Below, piece by piece: positions 25,140-34,086 of a stretch of 64,000 bases of DNA. Within the stretch, counting starts at the first letter, position 1. Each line of letters starts with the position of its first letter. The position numbers were made by a program, and so were the translations under genes. The notes under the pieces were generated by a model, which had not been told where the DNA came from, did not search any database, and worked only from the letters and a program-made list of their open reading frames with translations. Source of the stretch: Clostridia bacterium (GTDB lineage Bacteria; Bacillota; Clostridia; Lachnospirales; Lachnospiraceae). The stretch covers positions 1 through 64,000 of the forward strand of contig QKJQ01000015.1 in NCBI GenBank assembly GCA_003249225.1. Reading direction: 5' to 3'.

Positions 25140-25945
25140 TATGCGCCCTCCTTTGTATCATCTTCCACGTCCATCTCATCATCCGCACCAAGGTAGGCTG
25201 CGATAACTTTTGGATTCTCTGCGATTTCTTTCGGAAGTCCTCTGGCAATGGTAACACCATAATCAATAACAACAATTCGTTCGCAGATCTTCATAACAAG
25301 ACTCATGTCATGTTCAATCAGAAGAATTGCAATACCAAAACGTTCTCTGATTACATTGATGCAGGATAACAGTTCTGCCGTCTCTGTTGGGTTCATTCCG
25401 GCGGCCGGTTCATCTAAGAGCAACAGCTTCATTCCGGTAGCAAGAGCTCTTGCGATTTCAAGCTTTCTTTGCTGTCCATAAGGAAGGTTATTTGCTATAT
25501 AATCAGCTTTGCTTTCAAGGTTAAAGATCCGTAGCAGATCGATTGCTTTTTCCTTGATTTCTTCTTCATCCTTCCAGTACCTCGGTGCACGGAAAAATGC
25601 ATCTGCCAGCTTGTACTTATAGTTCATTTCGAAGGCTACCATAACATTCTCAAGCACAGTCATAGATTTGAACAGACGAATGTTCTGAAAGGTTCTTGCG
25701 ATTCCTGCACGAACGACTTCATGCATTTTCTTTCCATTCATTTTATCGCCATTTAAGAAAAAGGCTCCTTCCGTCGGCTGGTAAACACCGGTAAGAAGAT
25801 TGAAGACGGTTGTTTTTCCAGCTCCATTGGGTCCGATTAGTCCAACCAGTTCTCCTTCGTTAATGGTAATATTAAAGTCATCTACTGCTTTCAGACCACC
25901 GAAAGCAATTCCAAGATGCTTTGCTTCTAGTACAGGAGTGTTCAT
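25139..25945 (-). CDS. livG: Branched-chain amino acid ABC transporter ATPase LivG
   Basis: A 268-residue ATPase, partner of LivF. Walker A is GPNGAGKTT, signature LPYGQQRKLEIARAL, Walker B LLLLDEPAAGMNP and H-loop LLIEHDMSLV. ARTFQNIRLF is the LivG-type stretch between Walker A and signature. The C-terminus is an acidic tail (ADDEMDVEDDTKEGA) longer than usual. It starts directly after livM and overlaps livF. Confidence 0.95.
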   Translation of the reverse strand: MNTPVLEAKHLGIAFGGLKAVDDFNITINEGELVGLIGPNGAGKTTVFNLLTGVYQPTEGAFFLNGDKMNGKKMHEVVRAGIARTFQNIRLFKSMTVLENVMVAFEMNYKYKLADAFFRAPRYWKDEEEIKEKAIDLLRIFNLESKADYIANNLPYGQQRKLEIARALATGMKLLLLDEPAAGMNPTETAELLSCINVIRERFGIAILLIEHDMSLVMKICERIVVIDYGVTIARGLPKEIAENPKVIAAYLGADDEMDVEDDTKEGA

Positions 25946-27025
25946 TTACTGCACCTCCTTATCTTCTTCGGAAGCTTTTGATGCTTCCACCTCTGCTTTT
26001 ATTGCATGCAGTGACGGTTCTTTTTTGCCCATGATCCTGTTAAGTAATCTTGTTACTGAGATTTCATAAGTTCCCAGAAGACCAGTCGGCTTATAGACCA
26101 TTACAATGATTAATGCCACAGAATAAGCAAGCATACGATAATTCGAAAACTCACGCAGCGCTTCCGGTAATGCGGAAAGGGAAATCGCTGCGATAACGGA
26201 ACCGGTAAGAGATCCCATTCCACCAAAAACTACCATAATTACATATTCGGTTGATTTCAGCCAGCCAAAAGATGCTGCACTTAAGGACCCAATGTAGTGA
26301 GCAAAAACACCACCTGCTATACCAGCAAAGAAAGAGGATACGGTAAATGCAAGTACTTTATAGAAGGTGACATTAAGTCCTGAAGCACTGGCAGCAATAT
26401 CATCGTTACGGATAGCAATGATCGCGCGGCCATATTTTGAACGAATGAAGGTAAACATCAAAGCTACGGATACTACCATGACCCAGAATACAACGTAAAG
26501 ATTGGCGATACGGTTAATACCGACCAGGGCCTGTCCTGCGGATCCTTCTGAGAAACCTTTTCCACCAAGAAATTTTAAGTTCTGGATAACAACACGGATG
26601 ATCTCACCAAAACCCAACGTAATAATGGCAAGGTAATCACCGCGAAGACGCAGAGCCGGAATACCAACCAGTACGCCAAATATTGCAGCAAGAATGCCGC
26701 CGGCCAGCGTAGCGATCAAAAATCGTAAGGTATCCGGTGCACCATCACCAACAAGTATGTTGGCACTGGCCATTGCTTTTGTAATCATAGCAGCTGTATA
26801 AGCTCCGATTCCCATAAACCCGGCCCCACCAAGTGCAATCTGCCCAAGATAACCAACGGTTATGTTCTGAGAACATGCCATGATGATTGAAATACAGCAA
26901 ACCATCAGGATTCCCTTTATGTAATTAGATAATATGCCTGTTTCACATAATACTATTAATATTCCAAACACAATGAATAGAACAACAAAATTTATGATTG
27001 TAGATTTCATACTCAATTTCTTCAT
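25946..27025 (-). CDS. livM: Branched-chain amino acid ABC transporter permease LivM
   Basis: This 359-residue permease forms half of the Liv channel. About nine to ten spans are visible, with the family segments NITVGYLGQIALGGAGFMGI and GRAIIAIRNDDIAASASGLN, the ATPase-coupling loop. ATG 27025 is preferred because AGGTGGG lies just upstream; a GTG at 27034, directly after the livH stop, is the alternative. The C-terminal 25 residues are charged and cytoplasmic. Confidence 0.94.
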   Translation of the reverse strand: MKKLSMKSTIINFVVLFIVFGILIVLCETGILSNYIKGILMVCCISIIMACSQNITVGYLGQIALGGAGFMGIGAYTAAMITKAMASANILVGDGAPDTLRFLIATLAGGILAAIFGVLVGIPALRLRGDYLAIITLGFGEIIRVVIQNLKFLGGKGFSEGSAGQALVGINRIANLYVVFWVMVVSVALMFTFIRSKYGRAIIAIRNDDIAASASGLNVTFYKVLAFTVSSFFAGIAGGVFAHYIGSLSAASFGWLKSTEYVIMVVFGGMGSLTGSVIAAISLSALPEALREFSNYRMLAYSVALIIVMVYKPTGLLGTYEISVTRLLNRIMGKKEPSLHAIKAEVEASKASEEDKEVQ

Positions 27026-27034
27026 TCTGCCCAC

Positions 27035-27961
27035 CTACACTTTCTCGCCAATGTTTTTTCCGAGAATACCGGAAGGCTTCACAAGTAAAACAACAATAAG
27101 AATACCAAATACAATTGCATCTGAAAAGGCTGATGTAATAACTCCACCAGTTAAGTCCCCAATATAAGCTTTGCTAAGACTCTCCACAAGTCCTATAACA
27201 ATCCCCCCAAGCATTGCCCCCGGAATACTACCTATACCACCGAGAACAGCAGCAACAAAGGCTTTCAGACCAAGCATCGCGCCGATTGTCGGTGTTGCCT
27301 GTGGATAGGATGCACAATACATCAAGGATGCAACTGCTGCAAGTCCTGATCCAATGGCAAATGTCATTGTTATCGTTCTGTTTTTATTGATTCCCATAAG
27401 AATAGCCGCCTGACCATCCTCTGAAACTGCTCTCATGGATTTTCCAAGTCTTGTTTTCCGAACAAAGAACTGCAATGCGATCATAACGGATACACCAATA
27501 ATGATGGTTAAAATGGTATTACCATTCACTTTAACTTTACCAATAATCATATCCGGAAAGGTAAAAATAGTTCCCACCGGCTTTGGTGCAGCACCAAAAA
27601 TCGTCTGTGCAAGATTCTCAAGGAATAAACTCATGGCAATTGCTGTAATCAAAGCTGACATGTTTGTTCCTTTTTTTCTAACAGGCTTATAAGCAACTTT
27701 TTCCACTGTAATACCAACTAACACACAAATTGCGATTGCCATAACAACAGCAATCCATGCAGGCATTCCTAGTGATACCATAATTGGCATGGTATAAAGC
27801 AGTGCATAACTTCCAACCATTATAAAATCACCATGTGCAAAGTTAATCAGCTTAATAATGCCATATACCATCGTGTAGCCAAGCGCTACTAACGCGTATA
27901 CGCTACCAATCTTTAGCCCGTTCAGAACTTGTAATATAAATGTGACTATTTGATCCGGCAT
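27035..27961 (-). CDS. livH: Branched-chain amino acid ABC transporter permease LivH
   Basis: This 308-residue permease is the second half of the Liv channel. It has about eight spans, the N-terminal block GSVYALVALGYTMVYGIIKL and the coupling loop MRAVSEDGQAAILMGINKNR. It is separated from the binding-protein gene by 95 bases with a GC-rich hairpin, and its stop abuts livM. Confidence 0.95.
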   Translation of the reverse strand: MPDQIVTFILQVLNGLKIGSVYALVALGYTMVYGIIKLINFAHGDFIMVGSYALLYTMPIMVSLGMPAWIAVVMAIAICVLVGITVEKVAYKPVRKKGTNMSALITAIAMSLFLENLAQTIFGAAPKPVGTIFTFPDMIIGKVKVNGNTILTIIIGVSVMIALQFFVRKTRLGKSMRAVSEDGQAAILMGINKNRTITMTFAIGSGLAAVASLMYCASYPQATPTIGAMLGLKAFVAAVLGGIGSIPGAMLGGIVIGLVESLSKAYIGDLTGGVITSAFSDAIVFGILIVVLLVKPSGILGKNIGEKV

Positions 27962-28010
27962 GACAATACTCTCCTTTCTCTTTCCATATATACTCTTTAT
28001 AACTGATATA

Positions 28011-28032
28011 CGGCCTGCCAGATGACAGGCCG
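28011..28032 (-). other. Intercistronic hairpin between Liv binding protein and livH
   Basis: CGGCCTG and CAGGCCG form a 7-bp GC-rich stem with an 8-base loop. No T run follows on the minus strand. Like 6435-6473 it lies just after a binding-protein gene and before permease genes, fitting an mRNA-processing or stabilising role. Confidence 0.6.
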
Positions 28033-28056
28033 CATACCTCTTAAGAAATAAGCTGA

Positions 28057-29244
28057 TTAGTTGCCCAATGTGCTATTCCAGATTGCTGCACCATCTTTAA
28101 ATTCGATGATGGCAACTGATTTTTCAGGAGTACCCGTCTCATCAAGGGTAAAGCTTCCTGTTACACCAGAAAAGCTCATACCGCTCATTGCGTCACGGAT
28201 TGCTGTTCTGTCTGTTGAGTTTGCTTTTTCAATGGAATCTTTCAGCATATATACAGCATCGTAAGCAAGTGCTGCAAGTGCATTCAGACTTTCTGCACCA
28301 AATTCTGTGGTATAAGCACTAACAAAATTCTGAACAGTTGCTGATGTATCATCTGGTGAATAGTGATTTGTAAAGTAGCAGTTGTTGTAAAGGCTCTTAT
28401 CATCAACCATTGTTGCGATTGTTCCGTCAAATCCATCAGCTCCCATGATAACGCCGGCAAATCCAGCTGCTCTTGCCTGAGGTACAATGTATGGTCCAAT
28501 GGAGCTGTAGTAGTATGGTGCAAATAAGAACTCAGCATCGCTGCCTGCAATGTTCGTAAGCTGTGCTGAATAATCTGTATCTTCTGTGGAAGATGAGCTT
28601 TCTTCTGCTACAACATCAAGACCAAATTCTGCTGCTGCGGCGATGAAGGCTTCACGAAGTCCTGCTGAATATGGATCTCCTGATGCATAAAGAACAGCTA
28701 CTTTTTTTACACCGAGAACTTCAGCTGCAAATTTAGCAGCCATTCTTCCCTGGTAGGAATCTTTGAAACATGCTCTGAATACATAGTCATCAGCATCTGT
28801 AACGGTATCTGCTGTTGCAGTAGGTGTTAAAAGAACAACTTTTGATTCATTGGCAAGTGATGCAAGACCTGAAGTAACACCGCTTGTTACAGAACCAAGG
28901 ATAGCGCATACATCAGCTTCGTCTGCAAGTTTGTTGAATGCATTTGCACCTTCAACCGGATCACCCTTGTCATCCAGTGTCTCAAGCACGATCTGTTTTC
29001 CTAACACACCGCCTGCTGCATTGATTTCTTTTACAGCAAGGTTGATGCCATTTACAACTGCTTCCCCGTATGCAGCAAGGCTACCTGTGTTCGGTGAAAT
29101 TGTACCAATTTTAATTGTTTCTGCCGCTGTTGTTGCTGCAGCACCGTCTGTATTAGCTGCACCGTTATTGCTTGAACCGCAACCGGAGAAAAGTGTTGCA
29201 ACTAATGCTGCTGTCAAAAGGACAGCAAAAATTCTTTTCTTCAT
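28057..29244 (-). CDS. Branched-chain amino acid ABC transporter substrate-binding lipoprotein
   Basis: This 395-residue lipoprotein binds Leu/Ile/Val or related amino acids outside the cell. The signal peptide MKKRIFAVLLTAALVATLFS ends at lipobox Cys22 (SGCGSS), followed by an Ala/Thr-rich linker. The Peripla_BP_6 core begins KIGTISPNTGSLAAYGEAVV and includes AILGSVTSGVTSGLASLAN. ATG 29244 follows AGGAGG; the frame open to 29340 lacks a site. It is the first Liv gene, 58 bases after the cytidylate-kinase-like gene. Confidence 0.93.
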   Translation of the reverse strand: MKKRIFAVLLTAALVATLFSGCGSSNNGAANTDGAAATTAAETIKIGTISPNTGSLAAYGEAVVNGINLAVKEINAAGGVLGKQIVLETLDDKGDPVEGANAFNKLADEADVCAILGSVTSGVTSGLASLANESKVVLLTPTATADTVTDADDYVFRACFKDSYQGRMAAKFAAEVLGVKKVAVLYASGDPYSAGLREAFIAAAAEFGLDVVAEESSSSTEDTDYSAQLTNIAGSDAEFLFAPYYYSSIGPYIVPQARAAGFAGVIMGADGFDGTIATMVDDKSLYNNCYFTNHYSPDDTSATVQNFVSAYTTEFGAESLNALAALAYDAVYMLKDSIEKANSTDRTAIRDAMSGMSFSGVTGSFTLDETGTPEKSVAIIEFKDGAAIWNSTLGN

Positions 29245-29302
29245 ATTATTACTCCTCCTAAGGATATTTATAAATAACATAAACTTAGTGTTTATGTATT
29301 TA

Positions 29303-29938
29303 TCATTTGTTCGTCCCTCTGCTGACGATAAATTCAACAAAGTTCCTGATTAGATCTGCACACTCCTGATAGGTAAAGATACCGGTGTCAAGCGACAGAT
29401 CATAATTTCTTGCATCGTTCCATTCATGTCCTGTGTGATACTTATAGTAAGCATTGCGATAGCTGTCCGTTCTTGATATAAGCTTTTTCGCTTCTTTTTC
29501 ACTGCAACTCATATACTCCATCTCATGCCTTACACAATCCTCAAAGGGTGCATGAATAAATACACGAAGTACATTGGGATAGTCCTGAAGTACAAAATCT
29601 GCCGCTCTGCCTATTACAATAAACGATTCTCTCTTGGTAAGTTCTTTGAAAACCTTTGCCTGATAAGCAAAAAGGTTATCATTTGATGTAAAATCATCGC
29701 TTTCCGGCGGAATGATCTCTCCGTCGTATACACTCTTCGATGCCATAAATAAAATACTTTTTTTCTGGTCCTGATCTGCTGCTGCGAACAAAGCTTCACT
29801 AATGCCACTGTCCTCAGATGCCAGCTTCATAATATCCTTATCATAGTACGAAATTCCCAATTCCTTTGAAAGCAGTTTTGCTATACTTGTTCCGCCACTC
29901 CCACAGGTTCTTGTAATAGTAATAACGAAATTATCCAT
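29303..29938 (-). CDS. Cytidylate-kinase-like family protein
   Basis: A 211-residue P-loop protein of the Cytidylate_kin2 family. The N-terminus VITITRTCGSGGTSIAKLLS is the modified P-loop, followed by ISYYDKDIMKLASEDSGISE. It lacks the full CMP-kinase NMP domain and its substrate is unknown. In Clostridia such genes often sit near transporters. ATG 29938 follows GGGAGGG. It shares strand and close spacing (58 bases) with the Liv operon and lies right after a promoter-terminator leader, so it may be co-expressed with amino-acid import. Confidence 0.82.
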   Translation of the reverse strand: MDNFVITITRTCGSGGTSIAKLLSKELGISYYDKDIMKLASEDSGISEALFAAADQDQKKSILFMASKSVYDGEIIPPESDDFTSNDNLFAYQAKVFKELTKRESFIVIGRAADFVLQDYPNVLRVFIHAPFEDCVRHEMEYMSCSEKEAKKLISRTDSYRNAYYKYHTGHEWNDARNYDLSLDTGIFTYQECADLIRNFVEFIVSRGTNK

Positions 29939-29965
29939 AAACCCTCCCAAAAGCAATAAATTCTG

Positions 29966-29995
29966 AAAAAAGCGTACATAAATAAGTATGTACGC
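29966..29995 (-). terminator. Intrinsic terminator in the leader of the kinase/Liv transcript
   Basis: GCGTACATA (29972-29980) and TATGTACGC (29987-29995) form a perfect 9-bp stem with a 6-base loop; on the minus strand six T residues follow. It lies only about 13 bases after the predicted start from the promoter at 30015-30042 and 28 bases before the kinase start. It could attenuate that transcript or end the upstream gene's. Confidence 0.75.
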
Positions 29996-30014
29996 CTTTG
30001 TTCCACATTTCTAA

Positions 30015-30042
30015 ATTATATCATCATTTTGTTAAAAATCAA
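30015..30042 (-). promoter_or_regulatory. Promoter upstream of the kinase/Liv operon
   Basis: On the minus strand TTGATT (30042-30037), 16 bases, TATAAT (30020-30015). Transcription would start near 30008. The rest of 30043-30117 is AT-rich with no other feature seen. Confidence 0.65.
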
Positions 30043-30117
30043 GCAATTTTAAAGCTTTTTGCAAATTGTACTACATACAATTTTAGGTTATAAATAATAT
30101 ACACTTTTCATGAATAA

Positions 30118-30552
30118 TTATCCCATCTTTTCCAGTATATCAACAGCTTCCGCAATCATGACCGGACATATTTTCTGAAACAGTCCCAGTTCCTTTGCCT
30201 GAGCATATTCATCCGGCACGGCAACGTCAAAACCGAGCAATTCACGGCATACAATGGAACCATTTTTTCTTTTGAAGTTCTCGGTGAATTCCACCGTTTT
30301 CTGGTAGCAAACTTCTTTTTTGTTTCCTTCTCCCGCATCCGAAAATCCATAGCGAAGACCGAGTAATAATACACCTCCAACAACAGCCCCGCAAGCTTCT
30401 CCGCAACGCATTCCGCCTCCTAAACCACTTGTGATCCGAAAAGCCTGCTCTTTTTCCAGGTCATATCGCTCACATAAAGCTCCCAAAACGGCCTGTGCGC
30501 AATTAAAACCATTCTTAAAATCTTCTACTGCCTGTTCTGATGCCTGACTCAT
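30118..30552 (-). CDS. C_GCAxxG_C_C family (putative redox-active) protein
   Basis: A 144-residue Cys-rich protein of the C_GCAxxG_C_C family, thought to be redox-active and possibly cofactor-binding, common in anaerobes. Visible motifs: FNCAQAVLGALCERY (residues 16-30), GGGMRCGEACGAVVGG, then VCRELL and CPVMIAEAVDIL with the later cysteines. Seven to eight cysteines match the family pattern. It is monocistronic with start site GGAGGAGAT. Confidence 0.9.
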   Translation of the reverse strand: MSQASEQAVEDFKNGFNCAQAVLGALCERYDLEKEQAFRITSGLGGGMRCGEACGAVVGGVLLLGLRYGFSDAGEGNKKEVCYQKTVEFTENFKRKNGSIVCRELLGFDVAVPDEYAQAKELGLFQKICPVMIAEAVDILEKMG

Positions 30553-30650
30553 ATATCTCCTCCCATTGTGGCTCTTTTATCTTTATTTCATTCCATGAAC
30601 ACTTCTCACTCCAGCACTTCCCATACATAAGTTCTTTATAGACGAAAGTT

Positions 30651-30701
30651 CTTCCAAGACAGCTGCTCTTCCATTACAAAGAATCTTCCAAGACAGCTGC
30701 T
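30651..30701. repeat. 17-base direct repeat
   Basis: CTTCCAAGACAGCTGCT occurs at 30651-30667 and again at 30685-30701, a 34-base period, in the gap between the acetyltransferase and the redox-protein gene. Function unknown. Confidence 0.8.
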
Positions 30702-30766
30702 TTTTCTATATAACAGCCTCTTGTAGTTATATTTCTTAATTTTGTTTTCATTCGCATTCGCTGATC

Positions 30767-31267
30767 TTAAATCCCCGCCACCTGACTTCTGCGCTCCATA
30801 AGCACTGTGTCTCGCCAGATACCGTCCATGTCCTGCGCAATTCTTTCTCTTGTACCGACCAGCCGGAAGCCAAATTTACTGTGCAGGGCAATGCTTGCTT
30901 TGTTAATGGAAATGATGCTGGAATACAGTGTCCAGATTCCATCCTGTTCTGTTTCAGAAATCACTTTTTCAAAAAAATCACTCCCGATATGCTTCCCTGC
31001 TGCTTCTTTTGCGATATAAACACTGATTTCCACTACTCCTTTGTACACACATCGGCTGCTGCTTGGGCTAAGTGCGATCCATCCTTTCACAGCCTCAGTA
31101 CTGTCAACGGCAACATACCGGTAGTTGACCAGATGTCCTTTATCCCACTCCTCATAGGATGGTGCTGATGTCTGAAAAGTTGCATATTTTAACCGGATTC
31201 CTTCAAGATAGATATCACGTACAGCGTTCCAGTCATCCGGTTTCATAGCTCTGATCGTATAATCCAT
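30767..31267 (-). CDS. GNAT-family N-acetyltransferase (Pat-like)
   Basis: A 166-residue acetyltransferase resembling the phosphinothricin/ArsN-type branch. Key parts are VAVDSTEAVKGWIALSP, VEISVYIAKEAAGKHIGSDF (acetyl-CoA loop AAGKHIGS) and INKASIALHSKFGFRLVGTR. Ends with DTVLMERR. The substrate is not predictable. It is divergent from the MarR gene, with palindromes in between, so MarR may control it. SD AGGAGG. Confidence 0.88.
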   Translation of the reverse strand: MDYTIRAMKPDDWNAVRDIYLEGIRLKYATFQTSAPSYEEWDKGHLVNYRYVAVDSTEAVKGWIALSPSSSRCVYKGVVEISVYIAKEAAGKHIGSDFFEKVISETEQDGIWTLYSSIISINKASIALHSKFGFRLVGTRERIAQDMDGIWRDTVLMERRSQVAGI

Positions 31268-31317
31268 TTCTTATACCTCCTGTCTTTTCATAGGATTATA
31301 ACGCAGAAATATTTTAT

Positions 31318-31418
31318 TTGCAATATGCAATTACTGTATATAGCATTTATTGCAACTCGTATTAATTGAATTATTCAATTATTGCTATTATAAATTATTT
31401 GTTCTGGCATTTATTGCA
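31318..31418. promoter_or_regulatory. Cluster of palindromes between MarR and GNAT genes
   Basis: TTGCA-ATA-TGCAA (31318-31330) and AATTGAA-TTA-TTCAATT (31364-31380) are perfect dyads; GCATTTATTGCA occurs at 31343-31354 and 31407-31418. Dyads of this size are typical MarR targets, and the region serves both divergent genes. Confidence 0.5.
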
Positions 31419-31474
31419 GTTTACCTGTTTCTATGGTACTATACTTCTGAGGATAAAGGAAAGGAAAACCATCT

Positions 31475-31921
31475 ATGTCAAATGAATCAAAGCAATTCCG
31501 CGAACAGATCAGACTGCTCAACCGTAATCTTGGTTTATTGAATAAGAATAGTAATAACACTTTCTGCTGCAGTAAGGTAACACTTTCGCAATGTCATGCT
31601 CTGGTGGAAATTGGACGTGCAGATGCCATCTCCTTAAAAGATCTCGCTGCACTTTTGCTCCTTGATACCAGCACGACGAGCCGTACTGTGGATTCTCTTG
31701 TAAGGAAAGGGTATGCAAAAAGAGTCACAGATCCTGCCGATCGCAGGGGAATTAATATTCTGCTGACGAAAACCGGACAGGTACTCTTCAACGATATCGA
31801 AAATAAGATGGAAAAGGATTTTGAATCGTATTTCTGCCACATACCTGAGAAGGAAAAGGACAATGTTCTTCATGCAATGGATATAATTTTGAATGCATTT
31901 TCAAAAGCGAAGGAGCTCTGA
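31475..31921 (+). CDS. MarR-family transcriptional regulator
   Basis: A 148-residue winged-helix regulator. The recognition region is ISLKDLAALLLLDTSTTSRT, followed by VRKGYAKRVTDPADRRGINI, the wing with the conserved D-x-R-R. It has helices for dimerisation at both ends. A CCSKVTLSQCHAL stretch puts three cysteines near the N-terminus, as in redox-sensing MarR/OhrR proteins, so thiol sensing is possible. The stop codon lies in the loop of its terminator. Confidence 0.9.
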   Translation: MSNESKQFREQIRLLNRNLGLLNKNSNNTFCCSKVTLSQCHALVEIGRADAISLKDLAALLLLDTSTTSRTVDSLVRKGYAKRVTDPADRRGINILLTKTGQVLFNDIENKMEKDFESYFCHIPEKEKDNVLHAMDIILNAFSKAKEL

Positions 31922-31935
31922 GGCTCCTTCGCTTT
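31904..31935. terminator. Bidirectional terminator overlapping the MarR stop codon
   Basis: AAAGCGAAGGAGC (31904-31916) pairs with GCTCCTTCGCTTT (31923-31935), 13 perfect bp, loop TCTGAG that contains the TGA stop. GTTTTT follows on the plus strand. It also faces the end of the chemoreceptor gene at 31940. Confidence 0.88.
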
Positions 31936-31939
31936 GTTT

Positions 31940-33922
31940 TTATATATGAAATTTCTCTACTATTTCATTTAATTCAACGACAAGTTCCGCGATCTGGTTC
32001 ACTTCACTCTCGACCTGTTGTATCACAGCGCTCTGAGTTTCAAAGTTCGTATTCATTTCTTCCGTTGAAGCGGCTGCTTCCTGAGACACCGCCGAGATAT
32101 TCTCTATGGATGCCATGGTCGCTTCCTTGATCCGGTCGATTCTGTCCGTAATATCCATAAATCCCGATACACTGGAATAATTTTCTTTTGCGATTGCACC
32201 GACATCCTTAATGCTGCTCTCAACCGACTGCAGTGAGGTCCCGGCTTTCAATAGGTCGTTGTTGCTGCTTTCCATATTCTCTTTGACTTTGTGTATGGTT
32301 GAAATTAAAGTACCCGTTATACCGCTGATATCCTCTGCAGAGTTCTTTGTGCTTTCTGACAATTGCCGTATTTCATCCGCAACAACAGCAAATCCCCGTC
32401 CAGCTTCTCCTGCACGCGCTGCTTCTATGGACGCATTGAGAGACAGCAAATTGGTCTGTTCAGCAATCTCACTGATTGCAAGAAGTATTCCGCTTATTTT
32501 TTGTGAATCATCCAGCAATTTATCAACGGTCTTTTTCAATTCTTCATTCGAGGAAAGTGAAGCACTAATCCCGCCTGATAAAGCTTTCAGATTAGCATCA
32601 CTGCTCTTGTAGTTTTCATCCAGGACTTTTGTATTCTTTTCGATTTCTCTTGCTATTTGTTTATTCTCATTCAATAGCTTTGAAAGATCTGTCATTTTCG
32701 TTTCGCCATTCTGTGCTTCTTCTGCCTGATGCTGTATTCCTTTATTGAACTCAACAAATCCCATTTCAATGTCTTTTATACTGTTCGAACCTTTGTTGGC
32801 ACTGGTTATTAGCACCGCAGAAAAAGATTCCAGATGTCTGGATGCTTTCGTCAGACTTTGAATGGTATCGACAAATTTGATTCTTAAGTTCTCTACAGAT
32901 CTTGCCAACAGACCAATCTCGTCTTTATTCCTGTAATATTTTTTTCCTGATATAGAGGCATTCGTAAAATTATTTTCAGAAAACGCCTCAATCTGTGGAA
33001 TCAGTTCTTGAATTGGAGCAATGGAGTTCTTTATAAAAACACGGAGTATAAGTATCAGAACAAGCACCACTGTGCCGACTACGCATAGGCTTACGATGAG
33101 AACTCTGTTGATCTGTGCTGCAAGATCGGTCAAATCATAGTTAAGCCGTATCACACCTCGAATCGATCCATCCGCCGGATCGGTAAGTTGGATATAACCG
33201 TAATAATCCAATCCATTTTTGTAGCTTTCTGCATTGCCCTGAAGCGCTTTTTTTATCCATGTACTATCTGCAAAGTCATCGATTGACAATGTCTGGTCTG
33301 CCAGATCTTGTTCATTGCTTCTGACCATAGCTTCTGTATCAAAAATCGTTACCTGCAAAGGTGTCAAAGCACTGATTTCATTCAGAATCGTATCAGAGAA
33401 TCCGACCTGCATAGTACCAATCACAATACCATCTTTCTTAATCGGGGCAAACGCTCTTATGGCAAGACCGCTGCTGCCGGTTTCGGCTCCTGCATATTCA
33501 TTTCCAGCTAACGTTCCACTGATCGTTGGCAGACCGGATTTATCATCTCCGAATTTCCCCGGGTTATGTCCACGGTAAAACACAATACCATTCTGATCTC
33601 CGATCTCTAATACCGCCAGTCCCGTCAGCGATGTATTTGCTTCAAAAAGAGGATCAATAACCGTACTCATTGCCTCCCTGTCCCCGTTACCCAAAGCTTC
33701 CACGACCCCCAAGTTCAAGGCAAAAGAGCGTGCAAGCGCCAGTGTCTGTGTATTCTTTTCGTCCAGATAAGTTCTGACCTGATCCATGGAGAGCAGCAAT
33801 GTCTCATCTGCTGCCTTGTTCTGCTGCTGTATCAGCATGGCTACACTGAGTGATAACAGCAGGATCGCAGTTACACCAATGGTAACAAACATACTTACAA
33901 TTTTTGTTTGAATTTTTTTCAT
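31940..33922 (-). CDS. Methyl-accepting chemotaxis protein with extracellular Cache-type sensor
   Basis: This 660-residue chemoreceptor has a first membrane span near residues 8-32, a periplasmic-side sensor of about 250 residues that looks like a single-Cache/double-Cache domain ([20 protein letters not shown]), a second span near 280-303, HAMP, and a C-terminal signalling domain. The hairpin tip [20 protein letters not shown] and [13 protein letters not shown] are classical for binding CheA/CheW. ATG 33922 is used; ATG 33940 is an alternative. No che genes are nearby. It implies motility. Confidence 0.92.
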   Translation of the reverse strand: MKKIQTKIVSMFVTIGVTAILLLSLSVAMLIQQQNKAADETLLLSMDQVRTYLDEKNTQTLALARSFALNLGVVEALGNGDREAMSTVIDPLFEANTSLTGLAVLEIGDQNGIVFYRGHNPGKFGDDKSGLPTISGTLAGNEYAGAETGSSGLAIRAFAPIKKDGIVIGTMQVGFSDTILNEISALTPLQVTIFDTEAMVRSNEQDLADQTLSIDDFADSTWIKKALQGNAESYKNGLDYYGYIQLTDPADGSIRGVIRLNYDLTDLAAQINRVLIVSLCVVGTVVLVLILILRVFIKNSIAPIQELIPQIEAFSENNFTNASISGKKYYRNKDEIGLLARSVENLRIKFVDTIQSLTKASRHLESFSAVLITSANKGSNSIKDIEMGFVEFNKGIQHQAEEAQNGETKMTDLSKLLNENKQIAREIEKNTKVLDENYKSSDANLKALSGGISASLSSNEELKKTVDKLLDDSQKISGILLAISEIAEQTNLLSLNASIEAARAGEAGRGFAVVADEIRQLSESTKNSAEDISGITGTLISTIHKVKENMESSNNDLLKAGTSLQSVESSIKDVGAIAKENYSSVSGFMDITDRIDRIKEATMASIENISAVSQEAAASTEEMNTNFETQSAVIQQVESEVNQIAELVVELNEIVEKFHI

Positions 33923-34086
33923 AGTTTTGTTATCCCTCATTTCCTATTTGTTAGTATTCATTATCATAGCACGAATCTCATTCACATAAAAGCTGTTTTG
34001 TATAATTTTTCTCTTTTGTGATTTAATATTATGATTTATGCCCTTATTCGTGATTTATATTCACTTAACACGTCTTTTCATGTACA

